NCBI GenBank assembly: GCA_013816725.1
Contig: JACDEA010000028.1
Coordinates: forward strand, 1 to 12,284
Origin: Actinomycetota bacterium
Lineage (GTDB): Bacteria; Actinomycetota; Acidimicrobiia; Acidimicrobiales; JACDEA01
DNA: 12,284 nt
Direction of reading: 5' to 3'
Made by a program: the position numbers and the translations under genes. This document shows positions 1 through 6,712 of the stretch, piece after piece. Within the stretch, counting starts at the first letter, position 1; each line of letters begins with the position of its first letter. The notes under the pieces are model-generated. The model saw nothing but the letters and a program-made list of their open reading frames with translations. It did not search any database and had not been told where the DNA came from.

Positions 1-53
1 GGGAGGGCCCGGCCGCCGGTGCGGGGGACCGGCGCACCGACAACAATGATTCG

Positions 54-1328
54 GTGCAGTCGAACGAGGCGTGGATCCAACGCGATGCGGACGTCGTCTG
101 GCACGGGTTCACCCAGATGTCGACCTACGCCGCCAACCGCCCGTTGATCATCGAGCGCGGCGAGCAACGCGAAGTCATTGACGTCGACGGCAATCGGTAC
201 CTCGACGCCATCTCCTCGCTCTGGGTGACCACGCTCGGTCACCACGTCCCCGAGTTGGATGCGGCGATCGTCGACCAGCTGAGCCGGATCGCCCATTCCA
301 CGATGCTCGGCAACGGGAACCGCGTGGCCATCGAGTTCGCCGAGGCCCTCGCCCGGGTCGTGCCTGTCGACCAGCCGCACGTGCTGTTCGCCTCCGACGG
401 TGCCGCCGCGGTCGAACAGGCGCTCAAGATCGCCTTCCAGTACTGGTGGCTCAAGGGCCGGCGGGAGCGCACGACCTATCTCACCCTCGCCGACGCCTAC
501 CACGGCGACACCGTCGGTTCGCTGTCCCTCGGCGCGGGAGGCTTCGGCACCGACCTCTTCGACCCGCTGCGCTTCCCGGTTCTGCGCGCCCCGAGTGTGC
601 CGGCGTTGATCGATTTGGTGCGCGAACGCGCCGACGTGGTCGCGGCAGTCGTCATCGAACCGCTGGTGCAGGGCGCCGCCGGCATGTTGCTGCACGACCC
701 CACCGCGCTGCAGACGCTGGGCGCCGAATGCCGGCGCCTCGGCGTGCTACTGGTGTGCGACGAGGTGGCGACCGGATTCGGCCGCACCGGAACCCTCTTT
801 GCCTCTGAGCAATGCGGCCTCCGTCCCGATCTGCTCTGCCTGGGCAAGGGCATCACCGGGGGGTACCTGCCGATGTCGGCGACCGTCGCCGCCGGCTCGG
901 TTTACGACGCCTTCCTCGGTCCGGACCTCTCGGAGTTCACGCTGTATCACGGCCACTCCTATGGCGGGAACGCGCTCGCCGCGGCCGTCGCCCTGCGCCA
1001 CCTCCAACTGCTCGATGAGTGGGACGTGCTCGCCAACGTGCGTGCCCGCAGCGCGCAACTCTTGTCCCTCCTCCACGAGCGCGTCGCCGCGAAGCCGTCG
1101 GTGAAGGAGATCCGCATCCGGGGACTGATGGCCGGCGTCGAGTTGTCGCCACCGGCGGAGGGCTTGCGGTGGGGAAGGCGGGTCTGCGCGGCGGCCGCCG
1201 ATCGCGGGGTGCTTCTGCGACCGCTCGGAGACGTCGTCGTGCTCATGCCCATGCTGACGACCACCGCTGAGGAGATCGACCGGATCGTCGATGCATTGGA
1301 AGCAGCGTTGGACGAGGTCTGCGAATGA
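54..1328 (+). CDS. bioA: Adenosylmethionine (or lysine)-8-amino-7-oxononanoate aminotransferase, BioA/BioK
   Basis: This class III PLP-dependent aminotransferase converts 8-amino-7-oxononanoate (KAPA) to 7,8-diaminononanoate (DAPA), the third late step of biotin synthesis, in the cytosol. Visible motifs are SLWVTTLGHH (residues 55-64), the phosphate-binding SDGAAAVEQALK (114-125), YHGDTVG (149-155), CDEVATGFGRTG with the PLP-pyridine Asp236 (235-246), and LGKGITGG with Schiff-base Lys265 (263-270). YHGHSYGGNAL (298-308) and LLRPLGDVVVLMPML with the substrate Arg389 (387-401) follow. Its 424 residues are normal for the family. GTG54 is the only start codon seen in frame before the first conserved region, but it lacks a clear Shine-Dalgarno sequence and the frame is open to the left edge, so a start outside the window is possible. 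The stop overlaps the bioF ATG by 4 bases. The HGHSY motif recalls, from memory, lysine-using BioK of Bacillus rather than the HGPTF of E. coli BioA, so the amino donor is uncertain. Confidence 0.93.
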   Translation: MQSNEAWIQRDADVVWHGFTQMSTYAANRPLIIERGEQREVIDVDGNRYLDAISSLWVTTLGHHVPELDAAIVDQLSRIAHSTMLGNGNRVAIEFAEALARVVPVDQPHVLFASDGAAAVEQALKIAFQYWWLKGRRERTTYLTLADAYHGDTVGSLSLGAGGFGTDLFDPLRFPVLRAPSVPALIDLVRERADVVAAVVIEPLVQGAAGMLLHDPTALQTLGAECRRLGVLLVCDEVATGFGRTGTLFASEQCGLRPDLLCLGKGITGGYLPMSATVAAGSVYDAFLGPDLSEFTLYHGHSYGGNALAAAVALRHLQLLDEWDVLANVRARSAQLLSLLHERVAAKPSVKEIRIRGLMAGVELSPPAEGLRWGRRVCAAAADRGVLLRPLGDVVVLMPMLTTTAEEIDRIVDALEAALDEVCE

Positions 1329-2461
1329 CGTCATTCCATTGGGCCGGTTGGGCGGCGGCGCAGAACCAGTCGGTACGCGAATCGGGCCGCTGGCGATCGC
1401 CGCGGATCTTCGACGGTGGCGGGCCTGAAGGCTCGTTGGAGGGCCGGCGGGTGGTGTCGTTCGCGTCCAACGACTATCTCGGGCTCAGCCAACATCCGGC
1501 CGTCATCGCCGCCGCGTGCGCAGCAGTCGAACGATGGGGAGCGGGTTCTGGTGCCGCCCGCCTCATTGTCGGGTCGCGCCCGGTGCACCACGACCTCGAA
1601 CGGGCCCTGGCGGCGTGGAAGGACGAAGAAGCGGCGGTGGTCTTCTCCACAGGATTCGCCGCCAACCTCGGCACGCTCACGACCTTCGCGGGGCGCGGCC
1701 GGCGGGTGCTCTCCGACGAGTTGAACCACGCGTCGATCATCGACGGCTGCCAGCTCTCCCGCGCCACCGTCGACGTCTACCGCCACCGGAGCGCCGAACA
1801 CTGTGCCGAGATGCTCGCCGCGTCCGCCGAGCCTGCCGTTGTAGTCAGCGATCTCGTGTTCTCGATGGACGGGGACCTCGCACCCGTTGCCGAGCTCGCC
1901 GCGGCGTGCCGCGAGCGGGGTGCGTTGCTCGTCCTCGACGAAGCCCACGCCGTGCTGGCGCCCGCTGTCGTGCCTGACTGCGAGTACCTTCGCGTCGGCA
2001 CGCTCTCGAAGACCCTCGGCGCGTTGGGCGGTTATGTGGCCGGCCGGCGAGAGTTCATCGACCTACTCGTCAACCGAGCGCGTTCGTACATCTTTACGAC
2101 CGCACTCTCGCCCGCGGATGCGGCCGCGGCGCTCGCCGCCGTCGGGATCGTTGCCGGCCCGGAGGGCGAGGGGCTGCGGCAGCGCCTGCGGGCCGTAGTC
2201 GACCGGGTCCGGCCGGGATACTCGTCGCCGATCGTGCCCGTCGTCATCGGCGCCGAGGACGACGCCATGGCCGTCGCCGACGCGCTCTTGCAGCGCGGCG
2301 TGCTCGTACCGGCAATCCGGCCTCCGACGGTTCCGGCGGGGACGTCTCGGCTGCGCGTCGCCCTCTCGGCGGCCCATACGGATGACCAGATCGACGCGTT
2401 GATCGAGGGTCTCGACACTTGCTGGCCAGCGTGGCGAGACACCGCCTCCGTTCCCCGGTGA
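1325..2461 (+). CDS. bioF: 8-amino-7-oxononanoate synthase (KAPA synthase), BioF
   Basis: This alpha-oxoamine synthase condenses pimeloyl-ACP (or pimeloyl-CoA) with L-alanine, using PLP, to give KAPA, the substrate of the neighbouring BioA. Motifs visible are FASNDYLGLSQHP (46-58), GSGAARLIVGSRPVHHDLE (74-92), FSTGFAANLGTL (107-118), DELNHASIIDG (131-141), LDEAHAV with Asp205 and His208 (204-210), TLSKTLGALGG with the PLP lysine Lys229 (226-236), and SRLRVALSAAH (341-351). The 378 residues match the family length of about 380. ATG1325 overlaps the bioA stop, and GAGG at 1314-1317 lies 7 bases upstream of it, giving a good ribosome site and translational coupling. The stretch from the DEAH motif to Lys229 is only 24 residues, about 8 fewer than in E. 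coli BioF, and lacks the usual glycine-rich loop. The call is firm; only the acyl donor is unknown. Confidence 0.95.
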   Translation: MTSFHWAGWAAAQNQSVRESGRWRSPRIFDGGGPEGSLEGRRVVSFASNDYLGLSQHPAVIAAACAAVERWGAGSGAARLIVGSRPVHHDLERALAAWKDEEAAVVFSTGFAANLGTLTTFAGRGRRVLSDELNHASIIDGCQLSRATVDVYRHRSAEHCAEMLAASAEPAVVVSDLVFSMDGDLAPVAELAAACRERGALLVLDEAHAVLAPAVVPDCEYLRVGTLSKTLGALGGYVAGRREFIDLLVNRARSYIFTTALSPADAAAALAAVGIVAGPEGEGLRQRLRAVVDRVRPGYSSPIVPVVIGAEDDAMAVADALLQRGVLVPAIRPPTVPAGTSRLRVALSAAHTDDQIDALIEGLDTCWPAWRDTASVPR

Positions 2462-3111
2462 CCCGGCCCCACCAACTGCTGCTCATCACCGGGACGGGCA
2501 CCGAGATCGGCAAGACCTGGGTCGGCGCCGCGCTCGCGCTCGCGCTCCGAGAGTCGGGTTCGACCGTCGCGGCGCGCAAGCCGGCGCAGTCCTTTGATCC
2601 GGGCGACACGATGACCGACGCGGACGTTCTTGCCGCGGCGACCGGCGAGCACCCACACGCCGTGTGCCCCGCGCATCGTTGGTACGGGGTGGCCATGGCC
2701 CCGTTCATGGCCGCCGAGGCACTCGAGCTGTCGCCACTGTTCCTGGCCGAGTTGGTGGCCGAGATCCAGTGGCCGCCGGACCAACCGGTGGATGTCGGGC
2801 TCGTCGAGGCGGCAGGGGGGGTGCGCTCGCCCATGACGAGCGACGGCGGCGACGCCGTCGACCTCGCCGGGCTCCTCGCACCCGACCTCGTCGTGCTCGT
2901 CGCCGACGCCGGTCTGGGCACCATCAACGCGGTACGCCTCTGCCTCGACGCCCTCGAGAGTCATCGCGTCGTCGTGTTCCTCAACCGCTTCGACGAGAAC
3001 TCCGATCTGCACCGCCGCAACCTCGCGTGGCTGACCGCGAACACGCAGGCCGCCTACGCGACGTCCGTCGGGCAGCTCCCCTCGCTCGTTGTGTCTCAGG
3101 TGAGGCGATAG
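2458..3111 (+). CDS. bioD: ATP-dependent dethiobiotin synthetase, BioD
   Basis: BioD uses ATP and CO2 to close the ureido ring of DAPA, giving dethiobiotin, and so takes the product of BioA. From GTG2458 the protein is 217 residues, close to the usual 220-230. The P-loop GTGTEIGKT is at residues 12-20, the conserved lysine in RKPAQS is Lys41, and acidic TDAD (53-56) follows. VEAAGGVRSP (116-125) carries the metal/substrate Glu117, ADAGLGTINAVR spans 149-160, and LNRFDENSDLHRRNLAWL is at 175-192. GTG2458 overlaps the bioF TGA by 4 bases and puts the P-loop about 11 residues from the N-terminus, as in known BioD. An in-frame TTG2419 has GAGGG at 2405-2409 and would add 13 residues, so the start is not settled. 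The P-loop reads GTGTE where E. coli has GTDTE, which I believe is common in actinobacteria. Confidence 0.92.
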   Translation: MTRPHQLLLITGTGTEIGKTWVGAALALALRESGSTVAARKPAQSFDPGDTMTDADVLAAATGEHPHAVCPAHRWYGVAMAPFMAAEALELSPLFLAELVAEIQWPPDQPVDVGLVEAAGGVRSPMTSDGGDAVDLAGLLAPDLVVLVADAGLGTINAVRLCLDALESHRVVVFLNRFDENSDLHRRNLAWLTANTQAAYATSVGQLPSLVVSQVRR

Positions 3112-3137
3112 GCGATGGCGCTGAACCGGGGTGACCC

Positions 3138-4343
3138 TTGTATCGTCGGTGGGTGCCGTCGTTGGACCTCGGAAGCGCGCTGCGGGCCGCGCATGGGGCC
3201 GACCCCGCGGCAATCCCCGACGTCGTGCTCCGATTGCTGGGCGAGCTCGGGGGCACGGATGTCGTCGTCTACCTGGTCGACTTCGCGCAGACCACCCTCG
3301 AACCGTTGCCCGATCGCAGCACGCACGCCAACGTCACGCATAGCGAAGAGGTAGCGACGACGATCGCCGGTCGAGCCTTTGCCGACCAGCGACCGGTGAC
3401 CGCGGAACGACCCGACGGTGTGCGGGTGTGGGTGCCGATCAACGAGGGCTCGGATCGGACCGGAGTGCTCGCCGTGACGCTCCCAGAAATGACGGATGAC
3501 GCGGTGACGGCGTGCCAAGAAATTGGTCTGTTCACCGGGTATCTCATCGCGACGCAGGCTCGATCCACCGATCTGTACAACCTTCATCGCCGGCGACGGT
3601 CCCTGTCGGTGCCGGCGAGCATGCAGTGGGATCTGCTGCCCCCGTTGGTGCTCAAGACCGGCCGAGCCGCAATCGCCGCGGTTCTCGAGCCCGCCTATGA
3701 GGTCGGAGGCGATTGCTTCGATTACGCGCTCAACGACCCGGTGTTGGACGTGGCGGTATTCGATCCCGTCGGCCACGGCGTCCGTTCCGCGCTCATCGCG
3801 GCGCTCTGTATGGGCTCGTATCGCCACGACCGCCGCGAGGGTCACACCCTTGAGCAGATGCATGAGCACCTCGACGTCCTGCTAACCCGCGAGTTCTCTG
3901 ATCGAGAGTTCGCCACCGGCCAACTCGCCCGAATCGATCTCGATACCGGAACGATGACATGGACGAACGCTGGACACCCCTTGCCGATGCTGATTCGCGG
4001 CGGCCAGCTCGTGAGCGAAATTGAGTGTTCGCCCACCACACCCTGGGGGCTCGGAGATCTCGTCGGGCCTTCCGGCCGGGCGACGGTCGCGACCGAAGCC
4101 CTCGAACCCGGTGACGCCGTGCTGTTCTATACGGACGGGGTCGTCGAAGCGCACCAACCGGGCGCAGATCAATTCGGTGCTGAACGACTCGCCGACCTCA
4201 TTGGCCGGCACTCGTCGGATCAGCTGGAACCCGAAGAGATCCTTCGGCGCTTGGTGCGCGCAGTTCTCGAACATCAACACGACCGGCTAGGCGACGACGC
4301 CACCCTCGTTCTCGTGCAATGGAACGGCCGCCGGTCACCGTGA
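3138..4343 (+). CDS. SpoIIE/RsbU-type PP2C serine phosphatase with GAF-like N-terminus
   Basis: The C-terminal half is a PPM/PP2C phosphatase of the SpoIIE/RsbU group. Such enzymes dephosphorylate anti-sigma-factor antagonists (STAS proteins) in partner-switching pathways. The typical entry segment SVPASMQWDLLPPL (157-170) leads into EPAYEVGGDCFDYAL with metal-ligand Asp192 (184-198), VFDPVGHGVRSALIAAL with Asp209 (207-223), TNAGHPLPMLI (276-286), LFYTDGVVEA with Asp333 (329-338) and GDDATLVLVQW with Asp387 (385-395). All expected metal ligands are present, so it should be active. Residues about 15-140 look like a GAF-type sensor fold (alternating strands, VWVPINEG, GVLAVTLPE), without a recognisable ligand motif. 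No transmembrane segment is seen. It begins 26 bases after bioD on the same strand and may share its transcript. TTG3138 follows GGGG at 3128-3131; in-frame GTG3153 is an alternative, and TGA at 3132-3134 excludes anything earlier. No STAS or anti-sigma gene is in the window, so its target is unknown. Confidence 0.88.
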   Translation: MYRRWVPSLDLGSALRAAHGADPAAIPDVVLRLLGELGGTDVVVYLVDFAQTTLEPLPDRSTHANVTHSEEVATTIAGRAFADQRPVTAERPDGVRVWVPINEGSDRTGVLAVTLPEMTDDAVTACQEIGLFTGYLIATQARSTDLYNLHRRRRSLSVPASMQWDLLPPLVLKTGRAAIAAVLEPAYEVGGDCFDYALNDPVLDVAVFDPVGHGVRSALIAALCMGSYRHDRREGHTLEQMHEHLDVLLTREFSDREFATGQLARIDLDTGTMTWTNAGHPLPMLIRGGQLVSEIECSPTTPWGLGDLVGPSGRATVATEALEPGDAVLFYTDGVVEAHQPGADQFGAERLADLIGRHSSDQLEPEEILRRLVRAVLEHQHDRLGDDATLVLVQWNGRRSP

Positions 4344-4380
4344 CTCGGTGGGGGAGTCTGCGGGCAACGCCGCGTGTCAC

Positions 4381-4410
4381 GGCCCTGAACATCACCTGAT
4401 CAACAGGGCC
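4381..4410. terminator. 7-bp perfect inverted repeat, possible end of the bio/phosphatase transcript
   Basis: GGCCCTG at 4381-4387 is matched exactly by CAGGGCC at 4404-4410 around a 16-base loop that contains TGATCA. It starts 38 bases after the phosphatase stop, a suitable place for a terminator. There is no clean T-run after it (the bases read ACTCTTG), and the loop is long for an intrinsic terminator, so an operator is the main alternative. Confidence 0.35.
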
Positions 4411-4418
4411 ACTCTTGC

Positions 4419-4467
4419 CCGGTTGGATTCAGCCGGTGTTCAGGCAACCGGTGTACAAGAAGCACGT
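4419..4467 (+). promoter_or_regulatory. Leader of the lipoprotein-ABC operon with inverted and direct repeats
   Basis: CCGGTTG at 4419-4425 is matched exactly by CAACCGG at 4445-4451. Overlapping this, CCGGTGT occurs twice, at 4433-4439 and 4448-4454, 15 bases apart. The block ends 13 bases before the lipoprotein ATG. I could not identify a convincing -35/-10 pair. Purine-rich AAGAAG at 4457-4462 is a weak candidate ribosome site 5 bases before ATG4468. A repressor or activator site at the head of the ABC operon is plausible but only inferred from position and symmetry. Confidence 0.3.
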
Positions 4468-5352
4468 ATGACATTCCCGATCCGGCGCACGCTCGCGGCA
4501 CTCGCGCTCGGCCTCGCGGCCGTCGCCGGTCTCGGCTGCAGCGGTCGTTCGAGCGCCGGCGCCTCCAAGGCCGCCAGTGTCCCCTACACCCAATTCAAAT
4601 TCGATCCCGCGAACTTCGTCGACCCCACGCTGAGCACCAACGAGTTGCATCCGCTCCGCCCGGGGACGCAGTGGGTCAGAACGGGGACAACCGAGGTCGG
4701 CCGGCGCAAGGTTCCGCACTCGGCGATCAGCACGATGACCGACGTGGTGCGCGAGATCGACGGCGTGAAGGCAATCGCCATGCTCGATCAATCGACGGAC
4801 TCCGGCGAGGTCTCCGAGGTCGGGTTCGACTACTTCGCGCTCGACAAGGACGGCAACGTCTGGATCATGGGCGGGTACACCGAGGACTTCCAGGGCGGCG
4901 CGTTCACCGGCGCGGGGGAAGCCTGGCTAGGCAAGGAGACCGGTGGCGTTCCTGGCGTTCTCGTCCCCGGCAAAGTCCGCGCTGACACCCAGCGATGGGC
5001 GATCGCAGCCGTCGAAGCCAAGGACAAGCCCTCGCTGGGCGAACCGGTGCAGGTCGGGATCAGGAAATGCGTCAAGTTCGGCTGCTTCGACAATGTGACG
5101 GTGATCCGCGAAGGCGAGTTCAAGGCGATCGACAACGAGCTGAAGTACTACGCGCCGGGCGTCGGGGTCATCTTCAATGACCCGAAGCTCGCGAGCCTGC
5201 ACCAGGACTCCTTCGAGCTCGTGAACATCGTGCAGCTCACCGCCGAAGGTCTGGCCGAGCAGAGCAAGGTCGTGCTCGATCTCGAGGAGCACGGCCGCAC
5301 GACCGTGCCGAGGGTCTACGGCTCGGCCAAGCGGTCGACGCGGCTTTCATGA
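4468..5352 (+). CDS. Predicted lipoprotein of an uncharacterised actinobacterial family, ABC-operon linked
   Basis: From ATG4468 the protein is 294 residues. The N-terminus is a textbook export signal: positive MTFPIRR, a hydrophobic stretch (residues 9-22), then AGLGC with Cys24 as the likely lipidated residue. The -3 residue is Gly instead of the usual Leu, so lipidation is probable but not certain. A Ser/Gly/Ala-rich tether follows (25-38). The mature part holds FKFDPANFVDP (43-53), LHPLRPGTQWVRTG (60-73), TDVVREIDGVKAIAMLD (91-107), DYFALDKDGNVW (121-132), a Cys201/Cys206 pair, and KYYAPGVGVI (226-235). I recall similar sequences as hypothetical proteins in many actinobacteria, without known function. 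An in-frame GTG at 4348 would add 40 residues before the signal peptide and is rejected. Its stop overlaps the ATPase start by 4 bases, so it is probably the extracytoplasmic partner of the ABC machine. No membrane-fusion-protein features are visible. Confidence 0.85.
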   Translation: MTFPIRRTLAALALGLAAVAGLGCSGRSSAGASKAASVPYTQFKFDPANFVDPTLSTNELHPLRPGTQWVRTGTTEVGRRKVPHSAISTMTDVVREIDGVKAIAMLDQSTDSGEVSEVGFDYFALDKDGNVWIMGGYTEDFQGGAFTGAGEAWLGKETGGVPGVLVPGKVRADTQRWAIAAVEAKDKPSLGEPVQVGIRKCVKFGCFDNVTVIREGEFKAIDNELKYYAPGVGVIFNDPKLASLHQDSFELVNIVQLTAEGLAEQSKVVLDLEEHGRTTVPRVYGSAKRSTRLS

Positions 5353-6020
5353 CGGCCGCTGCCGCGATCCTTCGCCTCGACGCGGTCTCGAAGTCCTACG
5401 AGTCACCCGGGGGCACGACCATCGTGTTGGCTGGCGCCGACCTCACCGTCGAGCGGGGCGAGAAGGTGAGCCTGATGGGGCCATCGGGAAGCGGCAAGTC
5501 GACGCTCCTGTCGCTCATCTCGGGGCTACTGCGGCCCGACGCCGGGACGGTCGAGCTCGACGGCGTCTCGATCGCTGCGCTCGGCGACGGTGAGCGGGCA
5601 GCGCTGCGCGGCGGGTGCATCGGTATCGCGCTTCAGTCCGAGAACCTCATCCCGTTCCTGTCGGCGATCGAGAACGTCGACCTGGCCCTTGGCTTCGGTC
5701 GGCGTCGTAACGGTAAGCGTGGTCGAGGCAAGCAGTTGCTCGACCAACTCGGCGTCGTCCATCGCGCCGATCACCTGCCGCGCCAGCTATCCGGCGGCGA
5801 GGCGCAGCGCGTCGCCCTGGCCGTCGCGCTGGCCAACGAACCGGCGCTTCTGCTCGCCGACGAGATGGTGTCTGCGCTCGATTCGGCTACAGCGAGCCGC
5901 ATCGTCGACGACGTCTTCGGTAGCGAGATGGCCGTGCTGTTCGTCACCCATGACGCCGCGTTGGCCGACCGAGCTGACCGGCGGCTCATGTTGCACGAGC
6001 AGAAGGTGATCTCGAGATGA
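5349..6020 (+). CDS. ABC transporter ATP-binding protein, MacB/LolD type (first of two)
   Basis: A 223-residue stand-alone nucleotide-binding subunit of the MacB/LolD/FtsE type, which powers FtsX-fold permeases from the cytoplasmic face. Walker A is GPSGSGKST (44-52), the Q-loop glutamine is Gln96 in IALQSENLIPF, the signature is LSGGEAQRV (147-155), Walker B is ALLLADE with catalytic Glu172 (166-172), the D-loop is SALD (175-178), and the switch histidine is His201 in VTHD. The usual DEPT after Walker B is DEMV here, and the signature has Glu in place of the more common Gln. All catalytic residues remain, so ATP hydrolysis is expected. An unusual basic patch, RRRNGKRGRGK, lies at 118-128. 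ATG5349 overlaps the lipoprotein stop, and the gene's own stop overlaps the second ATPase ATG, each by 4 bases. It probably pairs with that second ATPase as a heterodimer under the single permease. Confidence 0.93.
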   Translation: MTAAAAILRLDAVSKSYESPGGTTIVLAGADLTVERGEKVSLMGPSGSGKSTLLSLISGLLRPDAGTVELDGVSIAALGDGERAALRGGCIGIALQSENLIPFLSAIENVDLALGFGRRRNGKRGRGKQLLDQLGVVHRADHLPRQLSGGEAQRVALAVALANEPALLLADEMVSALDSATASRIVDDVFGSEMAVLFVTHDAALADRADRRLMLHEQKVISR

Positions 6021-6712
6021 TCGACGATGGGGCCGTCCGTGTCGATGGCCTGGTGGTCGAACACCACACCGCGTCGGGTCCGCTGCGCGCCCTCGACCGC
6101 GTGGCGCTCACGGTGGGGAGCGGGACGCTCGTGGGCGTCATGGGACCGAGCGGGTGCGGCAAGTCGACGCTGCTTGGGGTCCTAGCGGGGCTGGCGACAC
6201 CGACGTCGGGCACGGTCACCATTGGTTCGACCGAGATCACCTCGCTGTCCGAGCCCGACCGGACCGCGTTCCGCAAGGACGCGATCGGAGTCGTGTACCA
6301 GGTCGACAACCTGCTGCCGTTTCTCACCGTCGCCGAGAACGTCCGCCTGCAGCTCGCGCTCTGCGGAGACGACGACGACGCGCAGCGGCGCACCGACGAC
6401 CTGCTCGAGCGCCTCGGTCTGGGCGCACTTGGCGGGCGGTTGCCCGATGAACTCTCCGGCGGACAGCGTCAGCGCGCCGCCGTGGCGCGGGCGATCGTGC
6501 ACCGCCCTGCCCTCATCCTCGCCGACGAGCCCACCGGCGCCCTCGACGAGTCCAACGCCAGGGCTGTGATCGCGCTTCTCGCCGATGCCCACCGAGATCT
6601 CGGCGCCACCGTGGTCATAGTCACCCACGATCCGTCGGTGGCTGAGAGCATGCAACGCGTCCTCACGCTCCGCGACGGCGCCCTCGTCGATGACAGCGAG
6701 GCTGGCGCGTGA
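6017..6712 (+). CDS. ABC transporter ATP-binding protein, MacB/LolD type (second of two)
   Basis: A second nucleotide-binding subunit, 231 residues, clearly related to but distinct from the preceding one. Walker A is GPSGCGKST (43-51), the Q-loop is VVYQVDNLLPFLT with Gln95 (92-104), the signature is LSGGQRQRAAVARAI (146-160), and Walker B/D-loop is LILADEPTGALD with Glu171 (166-177). The switch histidine is His204 in VTHD. Every motif is canonical for the LolD/MacB group, unlike its neighbour's. An acidic GDDDDAQ run sits at 117-123, where the first ATPase has a basic patch at the matching place between Q-loop and signature. ATG6017 overlaps the previous stop; GAAGG at 6002-6006 is a possible ribosome site 10 bases upstream. 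Its stop overlaps the permease GTG. The pairing with one permease suggests a 1:1 ATPase heterodimer, which is inference from gene order. Confidence 0.94.
   Translation: MIDDGAVRVDGLVVEHHTASGPLRALDRVALTVGSGTLVGVMGPSGCGKSTLLGVLAGLATPTSGTVTIGSTEITSLSEPDRTAFRKDAIGVVYQVDNLLPFLTVAENVRLQLALCGDDDDAQRRTDDLLERLGLGALGGRLPDELSGGQRQRAAVARAIVHRPALILADEPTGALDESNARAVIALLADAHRDLGATVVIVTHDPSVAESMQRVLTLRDGALVDDSEAGA

Noticed and set aside
2..49. Possible 3' end of an upstream gene, with a TGA at 47-49 five bases before the bioA GTG.
   Set aside because: Only 15 codons are visible and the peptide resembles nothing I know. The bioA frame is also open to the edge, so the sequence does not decide which reading is real.
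2032..3213. A 393-residue open frame on the minus strand across the bioF end and bioD.
   Set aside because: It lies opposite well-supported bioF and bioD and shows low-complexity Arg/Gly/Glu-rich composition with no motifs, typical of antisense frames in G+C-rich DNA.
4348..4467. N-terminal extension of the lipoprotein from GTG 4348.
   Set aside because: It would put 40 polar residues before an obvious signal peptide that starts exactly at ATG 4468, and it would run through the inverted repeats.
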